From positions 21,266,001 to 21,330,000 of the forward strand of contig CM041465.1 in the NCBI GenBank assembly GCA_023213395.1: a DNA stretch of 64,000 bases. The letters run 5' to 3'. This document shows, one piece after another, positions 55,986-64,000 of this stretch. The notes under the pieces were generated by a model. That model worked only from the letters and a program-made list of their open reading frames with translations. It was not told the origin of the DNA and did no database searches. A program made the translations under genes and the position numbers. Every line of letters starts with the position of its first letter. Position 1 is the stretch's first letter. Origin of the DNA: Cycas panzhihuaensis. Its lineage: Eukaryota > Cycadophyta.

Positions 55986-56570
55986 CGTGGGGCTCAAGGA
56001 AGCACTCATTTCCGCCCACGCCGGGCGCCTCCTCGCTTTGATAGGCCTTTCATCCTTTATACCTCGGCAACCGATGAGTCCCTAGGCGCAATGCTCGCGC
56101 AGGAGGATGATTCGGGAACCGAGAGGGCCATTTATTTCATCAGCCGCACTCTCGTTGAAGCCGAATCGAACTATCCTCCCGCCGAAAAGGAATGCCTCTC
56201 CTTGGTCCACGCGACCAAGAAATTTCGGCATTACCTACTCGGCAATACGACCAAGGTGATCGTGCAATCCGATCCCTTGCGTTACTTACTCACCTGTTCG
56301 GATTTGACAGGTAGGACGGGACGTTGGGCCGTCCTGCTTCAAGAATTCGACTTGCAGGTCGTTAACAGGAAGTCAAAAAAGGGGATGGTAGTGGCGGAAC
56401 AGTTAGCCGACGCCGCTATTCCCAACGCGAGCGGCACCCCTGTTGACGACTCCTTCCCGGACGAGTCCATTATGACCGTCCAGGAGGCTCTTCCTCACCC
56501 ACTCGCCGATAGCGAGTGGTATGGCGACATAGTGCGATATTTGACTCAGCAGGAATATCACCGGCCGTGA
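55986..56570 (+). pseudogene. Element E pol: Ty3-type RNase H
   Basis: After a frame change the 159-codon stretch 56091-56570 reads MLAQEDDSGTERAIYFISRT, EKECLSLVHATKKFRHYLLG (Glu) and IVQSDPLRYLLTCSDLTGRT (Asp). The first Asp lies just upstream in another frame (YTSATDESLGAML). The tail LADAAIPNASGTPVDDSFPD ends at TGA 56568-56570, between RNase H and integrase. A nearly complete domain. Confidence 0.84.
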
Positions 56571-56621
56571 TAAAGTTAGGTCGCGCATCCGCTCTTCGCT
56601 AGCAACACCTCCTGAGACGGG

Positions 56622-57754
56622 GTGTTGTACAAGAGATCTTTCGACGGGATTCTGCTTCGCTGCGTCGCTCCTGACGAAGCGGACCAAATACTCCGCGAGT
56701 GCCATCATGGCATTTGTGGGGGCCACTTTGGGGGCCAATCCATGGCCCAAAGGATCCTCCGTATGGGCTACTACTGGCCGTCCTTATTCAAGGACGCCCA
56801 TGCTTGTGCCCTTAGATGCCGGCGTTGTCAGGAACACGCTAACGTCTCCCACGTGCCCTCTGAGGCATTACACCCTATCGTGTCTCCGTGGCCCTTCTCG
56901 CAGTGGGGTTTGGACCTCATTGGGGCTATATCGCCGCCATCTTCCGCACAGCATAAATTTATTCTGACTGCCACCGAGTACTTTACTAAATGGGCGGAGG
57001 CAATCCCTCTGTCCACTACCCCTGGCAAGACGATAGCCACCTTCGTCTACCAGCACATTATCTGTCGCTTTGGGATCCCAGACATTCTAATCACAGATAA
57101 TGGAACTCCATTCTGTAATAAGGAGATGGACGAATTATGTGAGAAATTCAAAATCTCGCATAAGACATCGTCCCCTTATTACCCCCAAGCCAACGGGCAA
57201 ATCGAGTCTTTCAACAAAACGCTCATTGGCATTTTGAAGAAAACCGTTGCCCAGTCTCAAAGAGACTGGCACATCCAGCTCCCTTCCGCCCTGTGGGCCT
57301 ACCGCACCTCTATCCGGACGGCTACCGGGATGACCCCATTCTCGTTAGTGTACGGAACTGAGGCGATACTCCCGTTGGAAGTGGAGATCCCTTCTCTTCG
57401 GGTTTCCCTTCGAGGCCTCATCGATGAGGAGTCTATTCGCCAGGCTCGCCTCCTCGACCTCGAAGCCCTGGATGAGAAGCGCTTAGCGGCTTACCAGGTG
57501 AACCTTGCCTCGAAGTCTGCCTTCAAAGGACATACGATAAACGCCTCCGTACTTGTCCTTTGTGTCCTGGGGACCATGTCCTCAAATTGGAATATCTCTA
57601 CGATCGCTTGGCCAAATTCGGGCCCAAGTGGGTAGGTCCCTTCGTCGTTCTCGGCGACCTCAAGAATCGGCCAAGATATAGGATCGCCACCTTGGACGGC
57701 TTGGAGTTTGAAAAAGCGGTTAATGGGAAATTCCTCAAGAAGTTCTACGCGTGA
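56622..57754 (+). pseudogene. Element E pol: integrase (near-intact)
   Basis: A 337-codon open frame: HHGICGGHFGG and CRRCQEH (zinc binding); WGLDLIGAISPPSSAQHK (D), ILITDNGTPFCNKEMDELCE (D) and YYPQANGQIESFNKTLIGIL (E) give the full D,D-35-E triad. A one-base shift near 57525 moves the C-terminal module to another frame: DHVLKLEYLYDRLAKFGPKW, VGPFVVLGD, NGKFLKKFYA, ending at TGA 57752-57754. No chromodomain. It is the best preserved integrase in the window and defines the pol end shared by B and C. Confidence 0.88.
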
Positions 57755-58506
57755 TTTCCTCACCGTGCTCCGAAACGAGCCTAAACTACCATCTCAGATT
57801 GTTCTCATTCTTCCCAACCATGGGTTGAATGGCAATTTAAGATGGATCCTTGCTCTGAAACGAGCTTAAACTACCATTTTGAACTGTCTCCATTCTCCCC
57901 AACTGCGGGTGGGATGGCAGTTTGAGGTGGATTTCTTCGGTTTTGCTTGAGGTTCCTCCGCGGAACCCGTTCCGTGATGCTCTTGGGAACCTTTGTCCTC
58001 CTACTTGGGCATCCTCCAACTAGGGCGACGCTTAGGAGTATCGTTACTCCCCCTCCCGTGCTTGTGGTTTCCTTCACATATTCCGCTATGCTCCCCTGTG
58101 GACGTGCATGTCGCCCTATCCTCTAACCTCACACCTCTCGATCACCTCTGTTTACGGTGGTTGTGTGTGCTCCTGTTAGACGTATGGCCATACATGGAAG
58201 GGAACACATGCATATTACAACAAAATATTTACAACAAACATCTACAACATATAAACATTTACAAACATACAAAAATCATTCATTTACAAAATAAACCATA
58301 CATGCTACCTCTATCATACATGATACACGCCATTTCATGTCAAAAGTGGGGTTCCAATCACCCCATGTGTATATATATCAAAAAATGTCATAGTACATCG
58401 TGTATGTGGGAAGCTGGGATCCTTGCAGGGGGGGTACAATCATGTGAGCCTACATATGACCCCACGAGGCCCGTGCTTTCCCGCCAAAATCATACATATG
58501 CGTCCC
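57755..58506 (+). other. Spacer between integrase and antisense gene (element E)
   Basis: No gene. It begins with an 85-bp tandem duplication (57767-57935), continues with sequence homologous to 15932-16490 of C, and contains a short TA run at 58366. It is the region where sense and antisense transcripts would converge. Confidence 0.5.
57767..57935 (+). repeat. Two 85-bp tandem units after the pol stop of E
   Basis: GCTCCGAAACGAGCC (57767) and GCTCTGAAACGAGC (57852) start two copies, each with CTACCAT near the start and ATGGCA near the end, an imperfect inverted repeat. Element C has one copy (about 15850-15935). Confidence 0.72.
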
Positions 58507-60372
58507 TTATCTCATCATTGTCACGATCCCGGGTTCCGTCCCCTCGGCCTGTGATCCCTCGCCTGGGGACCACATCCCTGCGAGGCTCCTCCTGGGCCTC
58601 CGCGAGCTGCCTGCCTCGCTCTCCTCGTCCTGAGGCCGTCTCGGGGTCGTAGCCGCTGTGTGTGTATGTGTCCGGCTCCGGCTCGACCTCGAGACCATCT
58701 GTGCCACCAGCTGGTCGTAGCGGCACCGGATGCGGTCCCTCTCGCCTTGGAGTCCCTCCTCGACGACTCTCGCCCTATCCTCCGACGCCTTAAGGCGCTC
58801 CTCTAGGACCGCGAGGCGAGTGCTGATCCCTGTGTCCCCTCTGCCCGCCTGCTCGTCCTCGTAGCTCATCTCGCTCGCCCGGCGTCGAGCTCTCGCTGCA
58901 GCTGCCCCCGGAATGCCACGTGCTCCTGGGTCTCTGCAACCCAGATGTCTCGTACTCTCACCAGTGGGGCGAACGCCTGCATATAGGCTCCTGTCAATCT
59001 AGGCGCATCTTCTGCCTGGATGGGCGGTTGCCCCTCTGCGTAGACCTGAGGGAACAACTCTCTCACCGCAGCCTCGACTAGCCTCTATACCTCCGCTACA
59101 CCTGCCAATGCAACATGCCATGTGTCAGTGTGTACCCTCAGTGCGTATAAGAAAATAAAATCAAAGCTCTATCTAGATGTCAAACGACTAAGGAAGCGGT
59201 TAGGTCTCACTCGTGGGTCACGGTCCCTCTGCTCGGGCGACATCCTCCTCTCTTGGCTCCCCGCCAGCTGCTGGTGCCTCATCCTCAGGCACGTCCTCTG
59301 CCTCTGCCTCATCTCTAGCAGGGACCGGCTCGACCCTCGCCCCTCCGGAGCCCCTCACGATCCGGAGCACAGCCCCCGGTCCCCGCCTGCTGCTTCGTAG
59401 CTCCTGATGGGCCTGCCCCTCCTGCAGCAGCTCCGGATGGTCCTGCTGCGTCCCCTGGTGACTTTGATGGGCCTGCCCCTCCCGCAGATCGTGGTGGGCC
59501 AGCCCCATCTCCCCCATCATCGCCGTCATCGTCCCCGTCGTCGCTGTCCTCGATGGGTGCTCCTCCTCCTCCTGCTGGGTCATCGCTCGCCCACCTCACC
59601 GCCCTGTATGGATCTGCCACGTAGTCTGTCAGGGTGAGGAGGTCGAGTGATGTCGCGTCGACCGACCGGCGGACATGAGGCTGATCCTCTGTCCCTCTGA
59701 ACCTCGTCTGCCACCTGTGGACCATCGGGGCCCACCTCGCTATGGGGAACGGTCCCCCTGCTGGTGCCACTGCCGCAAAATGATCAAAAAACCAGCACTG
59801 CAGCAACGTGCTGTATGAGAGTCCTCCTCTGCCCGACCTCCTGATAGCATCTAGTTGAGCGACGAGGTTCGCCGCAACTAGAGTCGCCCAATCCATCCTC
59901 TCGCCGGCCTCACACCGGCGTGCTGCGTCCACCCATCCTCCCGGGATCTCTCAGAGTTACATTTCCGGAGATCCCAATGTAATGCATAGTAAAATAAGTT
60001 TCCTCGCCCGAGGAATCCCTGACAGAAGGACTGTCTGGAGGGGAGCTCCCCTCCGCTGCCATCTGGTTCCCCCCGTGAGGAACTGAGCTGCCTCCGTGTG
60101 TGCTGCCTCGGTCTTTGGCGGCCCTCAGCCTCACGGGTCTTCCGGTCGACGACACTCCCAGGATCCGTCTGACGTCCTCTGGAGTAATGGTGACATCTCC
60201 AATCTGCGGTAAGTGGAATACGTGCCTCCTCCTGTCCCCAGGCGACACTATGTCCACTAGGAGTCTCTCGATCCGATGCGAATCGGGGTCTTGAGGGGCC
60301 TTAGACAGCCGCATCTCTTCAGATCGCCCTATCCTCCTCGATCGACATCTCCATCCAACTCAAGATGGGCAT
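58507..60372 (-). pseudogene. Element E antisense gene: plant-mobile-domain-like protein with coiled coil
   Basis: Minus strand, ATG at 60372 (MPILSWMEMSIEEDRAI), a frameshift, then LLVDIVSPGDRRRHVFHLPQ and IGDVTITPEDVRRILGVSST with GRPVRLR: the plant mobile domain signature. After more frame changes MDWATLVAANLVAQLDAIRR and LSYSTLLQCWFFDHF lead to an Asp/Gly-rich acidic linker and EDVPEDEAPAAGGEPREEDV. A predicted intron (donor at 59210, GTGAGACC; acceptor at 59102 or 59085) joins exon 2: VRELFPQVYAEGQPPIQAED, RVRDIWVAETQEHVAFRGQL and an Arg/Glu-rich coiled coil with a basic tail ending at 58507. C and B share the intron position. Relatives act in silencing (MAIN/MAIL1), but the role here is unknown. 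Confidence 0.7.
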
Positions 60373-61060
60373 ACTGAGCATTCTCATGATTATCCACCGC
60401 GGTAACTTCCGCAACCGGAAAATCACCAAGTTAGTCTCCCAGCGGTCACCTAGGCTCCTAGCTATCTCGCCAATTGTTTTTTCTGAGTTCGGGAGCTTCT
60501 TTGGGGCCCCCGTTCTTTATTTTCCAACTTTACAGATCGCCTAAACTTAGCAGATGCTTAAGTTTGAAGGGTCCCGGTGATTCTCCTGCCTGCGATCCCG
60601 CGGCCAAGATCGCGGTACCGCAATCTTTGCCGCGGTACCGCCGGCGACCCCTCTAAAAAGGGGGTTTTTGGCCCTGAAAATCAAAAATTTTTGTGGTGGA
60701 CCCCCCGTGGGGCCCACCGGGACCAGGGCCGCCTAATGCCCAGGTCCCCGCCTCTTTCCGGGTCCGTTTCGGACTCCGAGAGGCCTCTAATCGCCCATGA
60801 GGGGCGCAAAATGCATTAAAATTAATTAAAAAAGTAATAAACTTTAAGCTTTAAAGTGACTAGGATATCGTTGGATCCACTCACTGGGTCCGGTCTGACG
60901 GTCGCCATAGCGTCTCCGGATCGTATGATCGTCCCTCGCTCGAATCCGATGGTCGGATCGTCCTCGGCGTGCCTCTGAAATCGGGTGGCGCTCGCGTCAG
61001 AAGGAAAAGGCTCTAGTTTCGACGAGATTGAAAATGAATCCGGTTTTCATTGATTTTCCT
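60373..61060 (+). promoter_or_regulatory. Divergent intergenic region between antisense gene and aRNH (element E)
   Basis: Two perfect GCGGTACCGC palindromes (60612-60621 and 60632-60641) are spaced 20 bp start to start, close to GATCGCGG and CCGCGG words. The same units occur in the E LTR at 49035-49064. Further right lie GGCTCTAG...GAGATTGAAAATG-type inverted repeat remnants leading to the TATA box. A bidirectional promoter is inferred. Confidence 0.55.
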
Positions 61061-61557
61061 TATATAAAGGGGCCCTGGGCACTTCTTCCGCTTTTAGCTT
61101 CGTGATCGTTGGGACCGCCTCGTCACCGTCACCTTTCCTTCCGCCCGCCGCCCATCGTGCTCCATGGACGCCCTTCTTGCTTCCCCGCGAGGGCATTTAT
61201 GGCGCTTCATGTTTGCGCTTTTGGAGGGCCTGTTTGCATCGTTTTGTGCTGCTCCGTGCGTGCGAAGTTTATACCCGCTTGGCTCGTTCGCCGCTCGACT
61301 CATTCCTTTTTCGCCTCCGGGGCCCCAAAGGAAATGCTCCCCCGTCCGGGGGCATGTTTTGCTTCCCGAAGCAACTTTTGAGACTCGGCGCCTGTTCGCT
61401 CACTCCTAGTCAGCGCCCTGATGACTTGCTCTCGTTCTCGGGTAGCCTCATTGTTAGGTCCTCCTACCCTTCGCGGCCCGCTTCACGTTTGCTATTCGAG
61501 TCTCTGTGTCGCTTTTATTACTATTGGTGTTTTATTGCCAAAGCTTAGCATCCAGTC
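61061..61557 (+). promoter_or_regulatory. TATA box and 5' leader of the E aRNH gene with predicted intron
   Basis: TATATAAAG at 61061-61069, followed by GGGGCCC as in C. The leader has overlapping short ORFs (for example 61164-61409) that are not conserved in B, C or D. A predicted intron runs 61442-61543 (102 nt): donor GGTAGCCTCATTG, acceptor GCCAAAG, leaving 14 nt before the ATG. Confidence 0.5.
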
Positions 61558-61980
61558 ATGTCTCTCCTTATTTTCACCGATGGCGGAAGTCGCGGCAACC
61601 CCGGACCCTCCGCCGCTGCATGGATCCTCCGTAGCCCCTCCGGACACGACTACCTGCGCTCCGGAGTCTTTCTTCCTGAGGCCACCAATAACGAAGCCGA
61701 GTACACGGCCGTTATTGAGGCCCTTACCGATGCTCTTCGCTTTCATCGCGGTTCCATTGTGTTGTTTTGCGATTCTCAGGTCGTGGTGTCCCATCTCACC
61801 CAGGTTTACCAGGTGCGGTGCCCTCACCTGAGAACCCTCGCGTCTGCTGCCAGGTCACTTCTGGCTCGTTTCTCGTCAGTGGATATTCAGCATATCCCTA
61901 GGCACCTCAATGCTGAGGCCGACGGCCTCGTCCGCCTCATCCTTGAGCGTCGCCTCCCTCTTCTTGATGATCGCCCCTGA
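61558..61980 (+). CDS. Element E second RNase H (archaeal/bacterial-type RNase HI), intact
   Basis: A complete 140-residue ORF. Catalytic residues of RNase HI are all present: D8 in IFTDGGSRGNPGP, E48 in ATNNEAEYTAVIEAL, D72 in LFCDSQVVVSHL and D122 in HIPRHLNAEADGLV. The length is typical of stand-alone RNase HI. It is distinct from the Ty3-type RNase H at 55986-56570 and is not fused to pol: the antisense gene and a promoter-like region lie between. It is expected to cut the RNA strand of RNA-DNA hybrids, perhaps supplementing the pol enzyme. B, C and D carry broken copies of 422-423 bp. Being intact while the rest of E is frameshifted is notable. Tat-lineage elements are known to have gained such a domain. 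Confidence 0.9.
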   Translation: MSLLIFTDGGSRGNPGPSAAAWILRSPSGHDYLRSGVFLPEATNNEAEYTAVIEALTDALRFHRGSIVLFCDSQVVVSHLTQVYQVRCPHLRTLASAARSLLARFSSVDIQHIPRHLNAEADGLVRLILERRLPLLDDRP

Positions 61981-62322
61981 GACTTGCCTGGCCAGCCCGT
62001 GCCCAAGTTTTCGGTTGTTATCGCTAGTCAGTACTTGTTTTACTTTCTTTGGATGCCTCCCACTTCACGTTGCGCTTCGGCAACGGAGGCGTCCCCTTTC
62101 ACTTGCTTATTCCAGATTGCAGGTCGATGCCTAGACGACGCGTAGGCAGCCCCTACGTTGTCCTCGTCCCTGTCTCCCTTGTCCACGCGTTCGCCCACGA
62201 CACTTGCCTCGCCTTGGATCACGTCTTTGCTCTTGATTGCTCTTATATATATATATGCATGTGCTACTCATGTTTCTTGATTGCCGGATTCGCCATCACA
62301 TTACGCCCGAGCGGTGAGGCTC
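61981..62322 (+). other. Spacer between aRNH and 3' LTR (element E)
   Basis: No gene supported. A (TA)n stretch is at 62245-62256. Homologous to the 3' spacers of B, C and D. Confidence 0.5.
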
Positions 62323-62335
62323 ACGCCCGAGGCGA
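62323..62335 (+). other. Expected polypurine tract site of element E (atypical)
   Basis: The sequence before the LTR is GCCCGAGGCGA where B, C and D have GCCAAGGGGGYAG. The purine run is interrupted by C residues, so it is not a good polypurine tract as written. Confidence 0.55.
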
Positions 62336-64000
62336 TGTTTCCCAGTAGTGGGAATGGACTCGGACGCATCGACACTCAGTTTGTGCGGTATATGTTCTTA
62401 CTTTTCTTACTTATGGTTGCTAAGGGAATTCGAATAGTTTGATTGACATGTGCACCGCCTACATGCATTTGTTTGATTGCCTGTTCATAATGCATGTGCC
62501 TAATCACCTCTTAGCCTATGACGACTCACACGGGGCATCCATAAGTGGATGCGACACCGTATGGCGTCTGACCACTCACGATGTCTCCATGGTTTTTCGG
62601 GATGCTTTTGCCAGCTTGCTTATTCGTGTTACCACGTGCCACTTATGTTGCAAACCCTTCCTAAGCCTGGTTTAACCCTTAGTTAGGGCTCTTTGCATCG
62701 TTTCGGGTACTTGCCCACTGCCTGGGCCTTCCCCCAGTTGATGTATTTCAGGCTTAGCCCCTGCTTTTACCCTAAAAACTGATGTTTATGACTTTTATAA
62801 TGTATTTTGCTCTTTTTTGAGTTTCGTCGGCATGCGGTAAACTAAGCGATCATGATTTTGCAGATGCCAAGTTTACTGCATGATCGCTTAAAATTTAAAA
62901 AAAAGAAACCACACGACAGTGGCCGCGTTTTTTCGCGGAACTGCCGCGTGGCTCCGTACGATTGGAGGCGCCCCAAGGCCCCCAACGTTCACTTGCTGTG
63001 CCCAAGGCATAAAAGCCTTTTTCTTACTCATTTGCTTGCTTCTTCACTTCATTTTTCAAGTTTTCTAGAGCAACTTCTCCAAAAAGAAACAAAGCAAAGA
63101 AACAAAGGAACAAGAGAACTTCTTCTACAGCAGTGGGACAGAGGTGAAGTGGGCCATTACCAGCTGGAGTTGCAGGGCCATTGCTTCCCCCTACGTTTCT
63201 CCACCATAAGCTTCACCTTCTCTCACAAATACTCAAAGCTCCAAGGCATTTCTTCACAAAAAACACTACTCCAAAGGACAACTTCTAGCTCCCATCTTGC
63301 ACGGAGCCTCCTCCTTCCATTCTACTGCAAAGGACACTAAAAAACCAGCCTTAGACACTGCTTGTGCTGCTGCTCCAAGTAGCCAAGGTACATGCATGCA
63401 TGCTCTCTCCCATTTAAGGTAGTTCTTGTCTTTCATTGGTTCTTTTTGCCCGTTTTTTTTATTATTTTACTTGCAAGCTTTTCTCCTTCTTTTGTGTGTG
63501 CTTTCCTTGGAATTTCATTTGCCATTTGATGCAAGTAGCCTTGGTAGTTGTGGCTTGCTATAGGGCTGTCTTAGATTGGGCCCATTTCTTCACATTTATT
63601 TGAGACTCATCCTTACCCCCTTAGCTTGCTCTTTCACCGTTTCTTAAGTTAAGCCACAAAGGGTCTTGCACGAGGATTTGAGGGAGATAGGCGGGTTCCG
63701 TCCCCATTGCCGTCCTTCTCCCCAAGGGTTCCGGCCCCTTGTCCTCTCTCCCTTTACTACCCGCGCTCTCTTGGGAACGAGGTTAGGGAAACCTAAGGGA
63801 GTCGGTTTGAACTCTCTTCTTGGCGTAGGTAGCTTGTCACAACCTATCTCACCCTATTGCCTGCTAGTATTGCTTTCCCGAACCCCGTGGAGACCTCTTG
63901 TGGGTGAGTTAGCCATCCCGAGGCTACACTCGATCCCATTTGGTGCTTTTTGTGGTGTATGATAGCTTGCATGTTTACCGTACGATTCCGTTTCATTTTT
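62336..64000 (+). repeat. Element E 3' LTR (first 1665 bp; end outside window)
   Basis: It starts TGTTTCCCAGTAGTGG and follows the 5' LTR (48535-50200) to the window edge. Differences are concentrated in the first 650 bp and are mostly small indels next to G, C or CG; from about 63000 on the copies are almost identical. TATA candidate CATAAAAG at about 63009. Confidence 0.88.

Larger units (their letters stand above)
48535..64000 (+). mobile_element. Element E (Tat-like Ty3/gypsy), nearly complete, youngest
   Basis: The 5' LTR, PBS, gag, protease, RT, RNase H, integrase, antisense gene, aRNH gene and 1665 bp of the 3' LTR are present; the 3' LTR end lies outside. It is CpG-rich throughout, and the two LTRs differ little over the shared 1.66 kb, so insertion was recent. 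The 5' LTR is of a subfamily distinct from B-D and F-G in the middle part. The coding region nevertheless has many small frameshifts. Confidence 0.9.

Noticed and set aside
61558-61980. Bacterial contamination as source of the RNase HI gene
   Set aside because: Homologous genes lie at the same place in three other nested copies of the same retrotransposon group.
1-64000. Endogenous pararetrovirus or host gene content
   Set aside because: All RT-related regions are followed by integrase with D,D-35-E and bounded by LTRs. No movement-protein-like or typical host exon structure was found outside the elements.

Overview
The window is plant nuclear DNA made almost entirely of nested LTR retrotransposons. 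No host gene, tRNA, rRNA or CRISPR array is visible. The evidence is degraded Ty3/gypsy polyproteins, long LTRs (about 2.5-3.7 kb) with TG...CA ends, primer-binding sites (PBS) one base after the LTR, polypurine tracts (PPT) just before the 3' LTRs, and plant-type splice and promoter signals. The species cannot be told; a large, repeat-rich seed-plant genome fits best. All alignments were done by eye.

Layout. Element A (1-2430, +) is the 3' half of a chromodomain-bearing chromovirus with a 369-bp LTR, inserted in the 3' LTR of element B. Element B (minus strand) occupies 2431-6315 and 23136-37420. It is split by element C (+, 6316-23135). B also carries a 2.45-kb tandem duplication of gag-protease (28598-31052 and 31053-33504). 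37421-39197 is AT-rich sequence outside the recognisable elements. From 39198 a second nest begins: LTR G (+, 39198-41435) is broken by element D (-, 41436-46146), which is broken by LTR F (+, 46147-48534), which is broken by element E (+, 48535 to beyond the window end). E is the youngest: it is CpG-rich and its two LTRs are nearly identical. B, C, D, F and G are older and have largely lost CpG, as expected from methylation and deamination.

B to G belong to one group by LTR sequence (TGTTTCCCAG... start, G and C with variants). Where the internal region is visible the order is LTR - PBS - gag (CHHC zinc knuckle) - aspartic protease - RT - RNase H - integrase without chromodomain, which fits the Tat lineage. 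Downstream of integrase comes an accessory block: (i) an antisense gene with a plant-mobile-domain-like N-terminus, an acidic linker and a coiled-coil C-terminus behind a predicted GT-AG intron; (ii) an intergenic region with short palindromes that also occur in the LTR promoter region; (iii) a separate sense-strand gene for a second, archaeal/bacterial-type RNase H (aRNH), 423 bp long, with its own upstream TATA box, flanking palindromes and a predicted 5'-leader intron. The aRNH of E (61558-61980) is the only complete accessory ORF with all catalytic residues. This divergent two-gene block, conserved in architecture across four copies, is the most interesting thing in the window.

No element looks autonomous as sequenced. 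A decays by in-frame stops only. C has an in-frame deletion of about 1 kb that removes the RT active site and the first RNase H. E has near-identical LTRs yet many frameshifts and altered catalytic positions, which may be biological or may reflect sequence error.
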